A stretch of DNA of 64,000 bases from contig NZ_JAVDSH010000004.1 in assembly GCF_031455195.1 (NCBI RefSeq), forward strand, positions 372,001 to 436,000, read 5' to 3'. Both the position numbers and the translations under genes were made by a program. Positions 7,073 to 15,380 of the stretch are shown here, piece by piece (the first letter of the stretch is position 1; every line of letters starts with the position of its first letter). The notes beneath the pieces were generated by a model that worked only from the letters and a program-made list of their open reading frames with translations, was not told the DNA's origin and made no database searches. Source of the stretch: Arthrobacter nitroguajacolicus_D. GTDB lineage: Bacteria > Actinomycetota > Actinomycetes > Actinomycetales > Micrococcaceae.

Positions 7073-8422
7073 ATGACCAGCACCAACAACGCAGCCAAGG
7101 CAGCGACAAGGAAGCCGCCGCCCGGTGCGCTCAAGGCGTACGTCGCCAGCCTCACCGGCACCTCGCTGGAGTACTACGACTTCGCCATCTATTCCGTGGC
7201 GTCAGCACTCGTTTTCCCGAAGATCTTCTTCCCGGGCAATGACGAATTCGTTGCACTGCTGCTCTCGTTCTCAGCATTCGCGGTGGGCTACTTGGCCCGT
7301 CCGATTGGCGGCGTCATCTTTGGCCGCCTGGGTGACAAGATTGGCCGTAAGTACGTCCTGGTTTTCACCCTTGTCCTCATCGGGGTGGCAACTGTGCTCA
7401 TCGGAGCGCTGCCAGACTACTCCGTCATCGGCGTCGCAGCCCCAACCATTCTGGTGCTGTTGCGCTTGGCCCAGGGCATCGGTGTCGGCGGCGAATGGGG
7501 CGGCGCTGTCCTCCTGTCGAGTGAATTCGGTGACCCCAACAAGCGTGGTTTCTGGTCCTCGGCAGCCCAGATCGGGCCGCCGGCGGGCAACCTGATGGCC
7601 AATGGCGTTCTTGCCATCCTGGCCGCCTCACTCAGCGACGAAGCCTTCCTTTCATGGGGCTGGCGTGTAGCTTTCCTCGCTTCAGCGCTCCTGGTGGTGT
7701 TCGGCCTGATTATCCGCCTCAGGCTCGAGGAAACCCCAGTGTTCAAGGCCATCCAGGCCCAGGGGGACCGTCCCAAAGCTCCCATTAAGGAAGTCTTCAC
7801 CACGCAACCCAAGGCGTTGGTGGCTGCAGCACTCTCACGCGTTTGCCCCGACATCCTGTACGCGCTCTTCACGGTGTTCGTTGCCGTTTACGCCACCAAG
7901 CAACTGGGCATGACCACGGGCAACGTCCTGTCCGCCATCCTGATCGGTTCCGCCTTCCAGCTCTTCCTGATCCCGATGGCCGGGGCGCTGACCGACCGCT
8001 TCAATCGTCGCTGGGTTTACGGCATTGCCGCAGCAGCGACTGCAGCCTATATTCCCGTGTTCTTCCTGATGATCCAGGGCAAGTCCGTAGTAATGCTGAC
8101 TATCGGCACTGTGATCGGTTTGGCACTTCACGCCTTCATGTACGGCCCCCAAGCAGCCTTTATCACCGAGCAGTTCCCTGCCAGGCTCCGCTACGCGGGC
8201 AGTTCGTTGGCTTACACGTTGGCCGGCGTGATCGGTGGGGCGGTCGCACCCATCATCTTCACGGCGCTCTACGGTGCCGCGGGTGGTGGCTGGTACTTGA
8301 TTGCCGTCTACATCCTCGTTGCGGCAGTTGTCACGATCGTCGGGATGCTCCTGGGCCGCGACCCCAAGCCTGAAGAAGACGTTCGTTTGATGCAGGGGAC
8401 GCACGCTCAGCCGGCGGCGTAG
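7073..8422 (+). CDS. MFS transporter, metabolite:H+ symporter type
   Basis: A 449-residue protein with 12 predicted membrane helices. The start LTGTSLEYYDFAIYSVASAL and the loop GRLGDKIGRKYVLV identify the MHS branch of the major facilitator superfamily (shikimate, alpha-ketoglutarate and proline/betaine type carriers). GGEWGGAVLLSSEFGD is the second conserved block. It follows pxpA by 46 bases with a GGAGG ribosome site and precedes pxpBC by 7 bases. The likely substrate is 5-oxoproline or a related acid; this is inferred from the operon. Confidence 0.88.
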   Translation: MTSTNNAAKAATRKPPPGALKAYVASLTGTSLEYYDFAIYSVASALVFPKIFFPGNDEFVALLLSFSAFAVGYLARPIGGVIFGRLGDKIGRKYVLVFTLVLIGVATVLIGALPDYSVIGVAAPTILVLLRLAQGIGVGGEWGGAVLLSSEFGDPNKRGFWSSAAQIGPPAGNLMANGVLAILAASLSDEAFLSWGWRVAFLASALLVVFGLIIRLRLEETPVFKAIQAQGDRPKAPIKEVFTTQPKALVAAALSRVCPDILYALFTVFVAVYATKQLGMTTGNVLSAILIGSAFQLFLIPMAGALTDRFNRRWVYGIAAAATAAYIPVFFLMIQGKSVVMLTIGTVIGLALHAFMYGPQAAFITEQFPARLRYAGSSLAYTLAGVIGGAVAPIIFTALYGAAGGGWYLIAVYILVAAVVTIVGMLLGRDPKPEEDVRLMQGTHAQPAA

Positions 8423-8429
8423 CGAAAAG

Positions 8430-10064
8430 ATGGAAACCGTGATGCACACGACCACCGCAAAAAAGGTTCGATCCGTTCGTCCGGTCGGCACCCGGGCTGT
8501 ACTGGCCGAACTGGATGGGCTGCAGGATGTCCTCGCCCTGCAGGACATGCTCAACAAGGCGCCGTTGCCGGGGCAGGTGGACGTTCTTGCCGCCGCAGAA
8601 ACGGTGATGGTGGTTGGTGAGTCCGCAGCGGCCACCCGCGCCATCGGCGCCCGGCTCCTGGAGTTGGAACTCAGTGCGCCGGAAGTCACTGATTCCGGCT
8701 TGGTTGTTATCGACACCGTGTACGACGGCGACGACCTCGCCGATGTCGCGGAGCTGACCGGCCTGAGCGTGGACGGCGTTGTCGCCGCGCACACCGGCCA
8801 GATCTGGACAGTGGCCTTTGCAGGCTTCGCACCCGGTTTCGGCTACATGGTGGGCGAAAATGAAGCACTCACGGTTCCCCGCCGTCCTTCACCACGCACG
8901 GCGGTTCCTGCGGGATCCGTGGCCCTCGGTGGACAATACTCGGCGGTTTACCCTCGCCGTTCCCCCGGTGGGTGGCAGCTGATCGGCCGGACAGGAGCCA
9001 GGATGTGGGATCTGGAACGGTCCCAGCCTGCCTTGGTTCGTCCGGGCGACCGGGTGCAGTACCGGGCGGTCCGCGAGGTTGTGGTGGCTGGTGCCTCACC
9101 GGCGAGCGAACCTGAAACGGAGCACCACCCTGACTCGGGTCTTCGAATTCTGAATCCGGGTGCCCAGAGCCTCATCCAGGACCTGGGCCGCCGCGGCTAT
9201 GGTCCGCTGGGTGTCTCTGCTGCGGGTGCGTTGGACCGGGCTTCATTGCGACGGGCCAACCGGTTGGTAGGCAATGATTCCTCGGCCGCCGCCATTGAGA
9301 GCGTCAATGGCGGGCTCACTATCGAGGCGGTCGGCGACCAGGTGATTGCTGTGGCAGGTGCGCCGACGACGCTGGCTATCCAGTCGCCGTCGTGGGTTGA
9401 GCCTGAGGTCGGCGGCGCGCACCGGACTGTCCCGATGGCCGAACCTTTCGCGCTGCTCGACGGCGAAGTCCTCACCTTGGGTGCTCCGGAGTCCGGGTTC
9501 CGGAACTACCTGGCCATCCGAGGCGGAGTGGACGTCCCTGAGGTCCTGGGTAGCCGCTCGACGGACACGATGTCCGGGATCGGCCCGGCTCCCTTGGTCA
9601 TCGGACAGGTGCTCCCGGTGGGTGCGGCCACCGTCTCCACGGCGGTTGGCAGCCCCGAACTGCAACCGGATTTCCCGGGCACAGGCGTCACGGAGCTGGA
9701 CGTAGTTCCCGGACCGCGGGCTGACTGGTTTGACCAGGCGGCGCTCGATTCGCTGTGCTCCCAGGAATGGGTAGTCACGCCGCAGTCCAACAGGGTAGGC
9801 ATGCGTTTGGACGGCACTCCGCTGGAGCGTAGCCGCGAAGGTGAGCTACCCAGCGAAGGCACCATGGCCGGAGCCCTCCAGATCCCACCCGCCGGACTGC
9901 CGGTGCTGTTCCTGGCGGACCACCCCATTACTGGCGGCTATCCGGTGATCGGAGTGGTGCGCGATGAACACCTGGACCGCGCCGCACAGGTCCCTATCGG
10001 CGGACGTATCCGCTTCCGGTTCGTCCCGGATTCAACGACTTTTACGAAGACCCCAGAGAAGTGA
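8430..10064 (+). CDS. Fused 5-oxoprolinase subunits B and C (AHS1-AHS2)
   Basis: A 544-residue fusion. Residues about 15-215 are the PxpB/allophanate hydrolase subunit 1 domain (FAGFAPGFGYM, PRRPSPRTAVPAGSVALGG, YPRRSPGGWQLIGRT). Residues about 230-535 are the PxpC/subunit 2 domain (NPGAQSLIQDLGRRGYGPLG, SGFRNYLAIRGG, SNRVGMRLDG, ITGGYPVIGVV). Together with PxpA they cleave 5-oxoproline using ATP. Many bacteria have separate genes; a fusion is a common variant. The ATG at 8430 is used; ATG 8442 is an in-frame alternative. It is 7 bases from the flanking genes on both sides. Confidence 0.9.
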   Translation: METVMHTTTAKKVRSVRPVGTRAVLAELDGLQDVLALQDMLNKAPLPGQVDVLAAAETVMVVGESAAATRAIGARLLELELSAPEVTDSGLVVIDTVYDGDDLADVAELTGLSVDGVVAAHTGQIWTVAFAGFAPGFGYMVGENEALTVPRRPSPRTAVPAGSVALGGQYSAVYPRRSPGGWQLIGRTGARMWDLERSQPALVRPGDRVQYRAVREVVVAGASPASEPETEHHPDSGLRILNPGAQSLIQDLGRRGYGPLGVSAAGALDRASLRRANRLVGNDSSAAAIESVNGGLTIEAVGDQVIAVAGAPTTLAIQSPSWVEPEVGGAHRTVPMAEPFALLDGEVLTLGAPESGFRNYLAIRGGVDVPEVLGSRSTDTMSGIGPAPLVIGQVLPVGAATVSTAVGSPELQPDFPGTGVTELDVVPGPRADWFDQAALDSLCSQEWVVTPQSNRVGMRLDGTPLERSREGELPSEGTMAGALQIPPAGLPVLFLADHPITGGYPVIGVVRDEHLDRAAQVPIGGRIRFRFVPDSTTFTKTPEK

Positions 10065-10071
10065 GTATTTG

Positions 10072-11835
10072 ATGCGCAAGGTCCTGATCGCGAACCGTGG
10101 CGAAATCGCCGTCCGCGTCGCCCGTGCCTGCGACGACGCCGGGATTGCCTCGGTAGCCGTCTACGCGGACATCGACGCAGACGCCATGCATGTTGGCGCT
10201 GCCGACGAAGCCTACAGCCTGGGCGGAAACTCTCCGGCTGACACCTACCTGAACATCGGGAAGCTGCTCGCCGTGGCGGAGCAGTCCGGCGCGGACGCCG
10301 TACACCCCGGGTACGGCTTCCTTTCCGAGAACGCCGAATTCGCGCAGGCAGTACTCGACGCCGGACTTGAGTGGATCGGTCCCTCCCCGGAGTCGATCCG
10401 GCAGTTGGGCAACAAGATCACGGCCCGCGAGATCGCCGTCCGTGCCGGAGCGCCCCTGGTTGCCGGCAGCGACGGTCCGGTTTCCTCGGCCGCAGAGGCC
10501 CGGGCTTTTGCGGAGGAGCACGGACTCCCCATCGCCATCAAGGCTGCCTTTGGTGGTGGTGGCCGCGGATTGAAGGTGGTTCGCGAACTCGCCGAGGTGG
10601 AGGAAGCCTTCGATTCCGCCGTCCGTGAAGCCGTGGCCGCATTCGGTCGCGGGGAATGCTTCGTAGAACAGTATTTGGACCGGCCGCGCCACGTTGAAGC
10701 CCAAATCATTGCGGATGTCCATGGCAACGTGATTGTCGTGGGCACGCGTGACTGCTCCCTTCAGCGCCGTCACCAGAAACTCGTGGAAGAGGCGCCCGCG
10801 CCCTTCCTGAGCGATGCCCAGCGCCAGCAAATCTACGATGGCGCGAAGGCAATTGTGCGCGAAGCCGGATATTACGGCGCTGGAACGGTGGAATTCCTGG
10901 TCTCAGCGGATGGCGCCGTAGCTTTCCTCGAGGTCAATACCCGCCTCCAGGTTGAGCACCCCATCACGGAAGAAACCGCACGGATCGACCTTGTGCAGGA
11001 GCAGTTCCGGATCGCTGCAGGCCTGCCCCTGAGCATCACGGAGGATCCCGTGGCACGTGGACACTCCTTCGAGTTCCGCATCAACGCCGAAGACGTGGGC
11101 CGTGGATTCCTGCCCTCGCCTGGCACCGTTGCTTCCTTCGAAGCGCCCACCGGGCCGGGCATCCGCTTGGACACCGGTGTACGCTCCGGCTCGTTCGTCG
11201 CGCCGCAGTTCGATTCGCTGTTGGCCAAGTTGATCGTCACTGGAGCTGACCGCCAGCAGGCGCTGCGCCGTGCCCGCCGTGCCCTCGCCGAAATCAACAT
11301 CACGGGGCTGGCAACTGTCCTGCCGTTCCACCGGGCGGTCCTGGAGTCCGAGGATTTCACATCCGTTGCCGGGCTCAGAGTGCACACGCGATGGATCGAA
11401 ACCGACTTCGCGGACAAAATTCCCGTGGACCCCGAGTACAACGTGGTGGCCCCGGACGGAGAACGACGAACGATCACTGTTGACGTGGACGGAAAACGGC
11501 TCGCCGTAGGGCTTCCGGCTGATTTGTTGGATGGCTGGGCCCGTTCCGGGCAGGGTGTGCCGGCCTTTTCCGCATCGACCGATACGCCGGGTTCTGTCAC
11601 CGGCATTGGTGCCGCACCCGCCGAGTCCGCATTGGTTTCCAGCATGGCCGGCACAGTGGTGAAGTGGCTCGTCGAACCGGGCGCTGACGTCACCGCGGGT
11701 GATCCCTTGGTTGTCCTGGAAGCCATGAAGATGGAGACCCAGGTTCCCGCGCACCGGACGGGCACGCTGTCAGAGGTAGTGTCGGCCGCCGGCGGGGTTG
11801 TCACGGCGGGGGCTGTACTGGCCCACATCGAGTAG
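10072..11835 (+). CDS. Biotin carboxylase with fused biotin carboxyl carrier domain
   Basis: A 587-residue protein: biotin carboxylase N-domain (KVLIANRGEIAVRVARACDD), ATP-grasp core (KAAFGGGGRGLKVV, FLEVNTRLQVEHPITEE), C-domain, a linker, then a BCCP domain with the biotinylation motif EAMKMET about 40 residues from the end. It transfers CO2 from bicarbonate to biotin using ATP. The ATG at 10072 is chosen over an upstream in-frame ATG inside pxpBC because homology begins there. No carboxyltransferase gene is in the operon, so its acceptor is unclear; it may act with the Pxp proteins or with a carboxyltransferase elsewhere. Confidence 0.9.
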   Translation: MRKVLIANRGEIAVRVARACDDAGIASVAVYADIDADAMHVGAADEAYSLGGNSPADTYLNIGKLLAVAEQSGADAVHPGYGFLSENAEFAQAVLDAGLEWIGPSPESIRQLGNKITAREIAVRAGAPLVAGSDGPVSSAAEARAFAEEHGLPIAIKAAFGGGGRGLKVVRELAEVEEAFDSAVREAVAAFGRGECFVEQYLDRPRHVEAQIIADVHGNVIVVGTRDCSLQRRHQKLVEEAPAPFLSDAQRQQIYDGAKAIVREAGYYGAGTVEFLVSADGAVAFLEVNTRLQVEHPITEETARIDLVQEQFRIAAGLPLSITEDPVARGHSFEFRINAEDVGRGFLPSPGTVASFEAPTGPGIRLDTGVRSGSFVAPQFDSLLAKLIVTGADRQQALRRARRALAEINITGLATVLPFHRAVLESEDFTSVAGLRVHTRWIETDFADKIPVDPEYNVVAPDGERRTITVDVDGKRLAVGLPADLLDGWARSGQGVPAFSASTDTPGSVTGIGAAPAESALVSSMAGTVVKWLVEPGADVTAGDPLVVLEAMKMETQVPAHRTGTLSEVVSAAGGVVTAGAVLAHIE

Positions 11836-11848
11836 GCCCCCCGTAGCT

Positions 11849-11887
11849 CCGTTGCTGCCCCGCTGTTCCGTCGCTGGGCAGCAACGG
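11849..11887. terminator. Hairpin between biotin carboxylase and oxidase genes
   Basis: A perfect 12-bp inverted repeat (11849-11860 and 11876-11887) lies 13 bases after the operon stop. A competing 11-bp repeat (CGCTGTTCCGT / ACGGAACAGCG) is interleaved. It can serve both convergent genes. Confidence 0.65.
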
Positions 11888-11919
11888 AACAGCGGCTGGG
11901 CAACGGACCAGGTGTCCAG

Positions 11920-13167
11920 CTAGGACGTGACGGCTACGCCCAACACGCTGTCCAGGAGACCGTTGCGGAACTTGCCCGTGGGGTCGTTCGCCTGGACGAG
12001 CGCGCGGAAATCCCCGAAACGGGGGTAGAGAGCGGCGAAGTCGTACAGGCCCGGTGTGAAGAGTTTGCCCCAGTGCGGCCGGGCACCGAACGGACGCAGC
12101 GCTTCCTCGAGTTCGGGGAGTACCGCCTCCACCTCGGCCTGCAGGGGCTTCCACGTGAAGTGCAGCGCTACGCTTTGCTGCTGGTAGAAAGGGCTGAGCC
12201 AGAACTCGTCCGCGGCTACTGTGCGGATTTCGGAGATGAACAACAGCGGTGCCACCGTGGCCGCCAGGTCCCGGACAGCCTGTAATGCCGCAGGTGCCTG
12301 GTCCAGGGGCAGCAGGAATTCGCTCTGGAGTTCCTCGCCATTGCTTGGCGTGAATTCGTGCCGGAAGTGCGGCAATCGGTCAAGCCACTTTCCGGCGACG
12401 TCCAGCTGCTCGGTGCAGTTCTCGGCGGACATGTCAGGCAGCGGGTGCAGCGCCGCCTTTGCGGCCGCCCCGCCGAACAGCTCCGCGAGGGGAGCTTCGG
12501 TGTCCAGCGCCTTGAACCACACCTGCGGGATGGCCTCTCCTGTGTAATTCGTGAAGAAGCTGACGCTGTAGGCGCTGGACGCAATGGTGTGGAAGTTCGC
12601 CAGGACGCCGTCCCAGGCCAGATCCGTGAGGACCCTCTGGCGGACGTCGTAACTGGGCCTGACGGCAAGCTCCAAGCCCGTCACAATGCCCAGACCTCCC
12701 ACGCCCACCACGCTAGCGAGGAATTCGTCGTCGTCCTCGGTGAGCGTTACCAGCTCGCCGGAGGCGCGCACAAGGTCAACGCCCACGACGGCGGCAGCCA
12801 GGGAGGGGTTGTTGACCCCACTGCCGTGCGTGCCTGTTTGGATGGCACCGGCGACGGAGATGTGGGGAAGCGAAGCGAGGTTGTGGATAGCGTATCCCTG
12901 TTCCTCGAGTGCGCGGCCCAGTGCTCCGTAGCTGATCCCGCCGCTGACCTTGACGGTCCCTTTGTCTTTATTGAGGACAACTTCCTGAGGCAGGGCGTCG
13001 AGCAGGATGTGGGTCCCGTCCGTGTCGGCGACGGTGTTGAAGGAGTGCCGGGAGCCGAGAGCCTTGATGCGGGACGCATTGGCGACGAGCTCCTGCAGCT
13101 CGCCAACCGACGTGGGGCGGTGCACTTCCGTGGAGGAGTACTCGAGGTTTCCTGCCCAGTTCTTCAT
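11920..13167 (-). CDS. FAD-linked alditol/xylitol oxidase-like enzyme
   Basis: A 415-residue protein with an N-terminal FAD-binding (PCMH) fold (VHRPTSVGELQELV, IKALGSRHSFN, SLPHISVAGAIQTGTHGSG) and a C-terminal ALO/alditol-oxidase domain ending RPHWGKLFTPGLYDFAALYPRF. The histidine of GSRHSFN is where covalent FAD attaches in AldO-type enzymes. It would oxidise a polyol or aldonolactone with O2. Length is close to bacterial alditol oxidases (about 415-420). The frame extends 93 codons upstream without homology, so ATG 13167 is used. It is divergent from a LacI regulator, which may control it. Confidence 0.82.
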   Translation of the reverse strand: MKNWAGNLEYSSTEVHRPTSVGELQELVANASRIKALGSRHSFNTVADTDGTHILLDALPQEVVLNKDKGTVKVSGGISYGALGRALEEQGYAIHNLASLPHISVAGAIQTGTHGSGVNNPSLAAAVVGVDLVRASGELVTLTEDDDEFLASVVGVGGLGIVTGLELAVRPSYDVRQRVLTDLAWDGVLANFHTIASSAYSVSFFTNYTGEAIPQVWFKALDTEAPLAELFGGAAAKAALHPLPDMSAENCTEQLDVAGKWLDRLPHFRHEFTPSNGEELQSEFLLPLDQAPAALQAVRDLAATVAPLLFISEIRTVAADEFWLSPFYQQQSVALHFTWKPLQAEVEAVLPELEEALRPFGARPHWGKLFTPGLYDFAALYPRFGDFRALVQANDPTGKFRNGLLDSVLGVAVTS

Positions 13168-13207
13168 TGAATGATCTTCCAGCTTGGGATACAGATAACT
13201 CCCGTAA

Positions 13208-13223
13208 TTGTTAACGCTCTCAA
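13208..13223. promoter_or_regulatory. Possible LacI-type operator in the oxidase/LacI intergenic region
   Basis: TTGTTAAC-GCTCTCAA is a 16-base imperfect palindrome with a central CG and 5 of 8 symmetric positions. It lies between the divergent alditol oxidase and LacI genes, where autoregulation would be expected. Symmetry is weak, so this is tentative. Confidence 0.35.
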
Positions 13224-13297
13224 CTAATTGCGTCAAGGGGAGTCCAACTGGTTGAAGATAGAGTTCAGGAAATGCGCTGTCTACCAGGAGTCGCCCC

Positions 13298-14302
13298 GTG
13301 AGCAAGGGATCCAAACCCACCATCCGTGACGTTGCGATGGCGGCCGACGTATCGCTGACCACGGTGTCATACGTGCTCTCCGGCCGGCACGGCGGCACAA
13401 CCCGGATCAGCCAGCCCACCCAGGACCGGGTGCTGGCGGCGGTCAAAGAGTTGGGTTACGTGCCAAATCAGGCTGCCCGGGGAATGCGGCGGGGCAAGAC
13501 GGACGTAGTGGCTGTGGCGATCGGCAACCTTGACTGGCCGTGGGACCGCGCCCTGGCAACAGCGGCCGCAAGAATCCTGCCCGAGCATGGGTTTCAGCCT
13601 GTGATCCTGCTGGGCGACGATTGGCGTAAGTTCATGATGTCCGGCGGCGCTGACGGTGTGATTATCGGCTTCTTCCCGGAAGCAAAGTCTGAGGACCAAA
13701 CGGTCACGGAGTTGGCCCGTCGCGGGGTTGCCCAAGTGGTGATCTCGGGAACCATGGAACCCCAGGGATTCGACGTGCTGGCCCCCGAATCAGAGGCTGG
13801 GTTGAGGGAGTGCATGGACTTCCTCACCGCGGCCCATCGCAGGATCGCGTGCATCCGCAGGGCCCACCCGGAAGGGCGCCGGAAGAGCCGCTACGCTGCC
13901 TATGCTGCCGGGCTTGAGAGGGCCGGAATTCCGCTCGCTGAGTCTTTGGTCAGGACGTCGAACCACCACCCGGCTACCGCGTACCAGTCGGCGCTCGAGC
14001 TGCTCCAGATGCCCAACCGGCCCACTGCCATGATCTGCACGGACGATATGGAGGCCTTGCAGGCCATCCGCGCCGCCTACAGGCTGGGCCTCCGGGTGCC
14101 GGAAGATATCCAGATAGTCGGAGTGGGTAACTCGACGGAGGGCCAGGAATACGATCCCCCGTTGACCACCGTGGGGCCTGAGCCGATCTTCGAAAAGGTG
14201 GTCCATATGTTGCTGGACCGCCTGGCGGGTACCACTCCCGCGGCCGGTGTCCGGGTGGCCTCGCCGTGGACGTTACACCGGCGGGGCACCACCCAGGGTT
14301 AG
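13298..14302 (+). CDS. LacI family transcriptional regulator
   Basis: A 334-residue regulator. The N-terminal LacI helix-turn-helix and hinge are clear (TIRDVAMAADVSLTTVSYVL; the hinge helix region NQAARGMRRGKTDVVAVA), followed by a periplasmic-binding-protein-like ligand domain (ATAYQSALELLQMPNRPTAMICTDD, LTTVGPEP). The GTG start is preceded by AGGAG at a suitable distance. It is divergent from the alditol oxidase gene and probably regulates it in response to a sugar or polyol. Its stop overlaps the stop of the convergent BASS gene in the tetranucleotide TTAG. Confidence 0.88.
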   Translation: MSKGSKPTIRDVAMAADVSLTTVSYVLSGRHGGTTRISQPTQDRVLAAVKELGYVPNQAARGMRRGKTDVVAVAIGNLDWPWDRALATAAARILPEHGFQPVILLGDDWRKFMMSGGADGVIIGFFPEAKSEDQTVTELARRGVAQVVISGTMEPQGFDVLAPESEAGLRECMDFLTAAHRRIACIRRAHPEGRRKSRYAAYAAGLERAGIPLAESLVRTSNHHPATAYQSALELLQMPNRPTAMICTDDMEALQAIRAAYRLGLRVPEDIQIVGVGNSTEGQEYDPPLTTVGPEPIFEKVVHMLLDRLAGTTPAAGVRVASPWTLHRRGTTQG

Positions 14303-15285
14303 TCCTTCAGTGGACGCCGAGCCAGCCAGGCGGCGACAATCGCGCCGGAAATGTTGTGCCACAGGGAGAACACGGCGGACGGCAGTGCGGCCAACGCACC
14401 GAAGTGGGCGGTGGCCAGCGTGGCGGCCAGGCCGGAGTTCTGCATGCCTACCTCGAAGGCCAGGGCGCGTCGCGCCTTGTCGTCCAGGCGACCGAGTTTG
14501 CCTGCCAGGTAGCCAAGGCCAAGGCCGAAGCCGTTGTGCAGGACAACGGCCAGGAACACGATTCCGCCGGCGGCGACGATCTTGCTGGCGCTGCCCGCCA
14601 CGACGATCGCCACGATCAGGGAAATGACGACGGCGGACGCCCACGGAAGTGCCGGAAGAACCTTCGCGACGACCTTCGAAAGGAACAATCGGGCAAGCAG
14701 GCCTGCGATGACCGGCAGCAACACGGTCTTCACGATGTCCAGGACCATGGCGCCGGCGTCGATGTGCAAGAAGGAGCCGGCAAGGAAGAGGGTCAGAGCC
14801 GGAGTGACGAGGGGGGCGATCAGCGTCGAAACCGAAGCCACGGCGACGGACAGAGCCACATCACCCTTGGCCAGGAAAGCCATGACGTTGGAGGCGGTTC
14901 CGGACGGCGCGCAGCCCACCAGGATGAGCCCGACGGCCAGCTCCGGCGGCAATTGCAGCAGGACAGCGATCAGCCAGCCAGCGCCGGGCATGATGACGTA
15001 GTGGGCAATGATGCCGAGTGCCACAGCCCATGGCCGGCGGGCCACGGATGCAAAGTCCGGCGGGGTCAGCGTGAGACCCATGCAGAACATGATGACGCCC
15101 AACAGGTACGGGACCGCGACACCCATGGGTTTGAACAGGTCTGGAATGAGGAACCCGAGGACGCCGGCAACCACCACCAAGAGCGGGAACACCGTCACGG
15201 CGATACGCGCAATCCTGGCCTCAGCGGCAAGGGCTGCGTTTGCGGGTTCTTCGGTTTCTGGCGGGGTATTGGTTGCCTCAAGCAT
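14299..15285 (-). CDS. BASS family (bile acid:sodium symporter-like) transporter
   Basis: A 328-residue membrane protein with about 10 hydrophobic helices. Conserved BASS motifs are present: VPYLLGVIMFCMGLTLTPPDF, VGCAPSGTASNVMAFLAKGD and ALAFEVGMQNSGLAATLA, the last two forming the sodium-binding crossover. Bacterial members move organic acids such as pantoate, pyruvate or ketopantoate rather than bile acids; the substrate here cannot be assigned. The gene stands alone between a LacI regulator (convergent, 4-base overlap) and a SulP transporter on the same strand. Confidence 0.88.
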   Translation of the reverse strand: MLEATNTPPETEEPANAALAAEARIARIAVTVFPLLVVVAGVLGFLIPDLFKPMGVAVPYLLGVIMFCMGLTLTPPDFASVARRPWAVALGIIAHYVIMPGAGWLIAVLLQLPPELAVGLILVGCAPSGTASNVMAFLAKGDVALSVAVASVSTLIAPLVTPALTLFLAGSFLHIDAGAMVLDIVKTVLLPVIAGLLARLFLSKVVAKVLPALPWASAVVISLIVAIVVAGSASKIVAAGGIVFLAVVLHNGFGLGLGYLAGKLGRLDDKARRALAFEVGMQNSGLAATLATAHFGALAALPSAVFSLWHNISGAIVAAWLARRPLKD

Positions 15286-15380
15286 TCATCCATGCTCACA
15301 CTTGGCGCGCGGCAGGGACGACTTCGTTACATTCGCGGAGGTGTATATGTCAGATGACCGTCGTCTCATCCCCCATTGGG

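Noticed and set aside
9964..10071. An earlier start for the biotin carboxylase inside pxpBC
   Set aside because: The 36 extra codons have no homology to the family, while MRKVLIANRGE at 10072 is the normal start.
13168..13446. The long N-terminal extension of the alditol oxidase frame
   Set aside because: It overlaps the divergent LacI gene and its promoter, has no homology, and the family starts near ATG 13167.
14266..15357. A 363-codon plus-strand open frame antisense to the BASS transporter, and similar long antisense frames over pgm (40249-41376), the POT transporter (43747-44700) and helR
   Set aside because: They mirror well-conserved genes on the other strand, have His/Gly/Arg-rich compositions typical of antisense frames in high-GC DNA and show no family resemblance.
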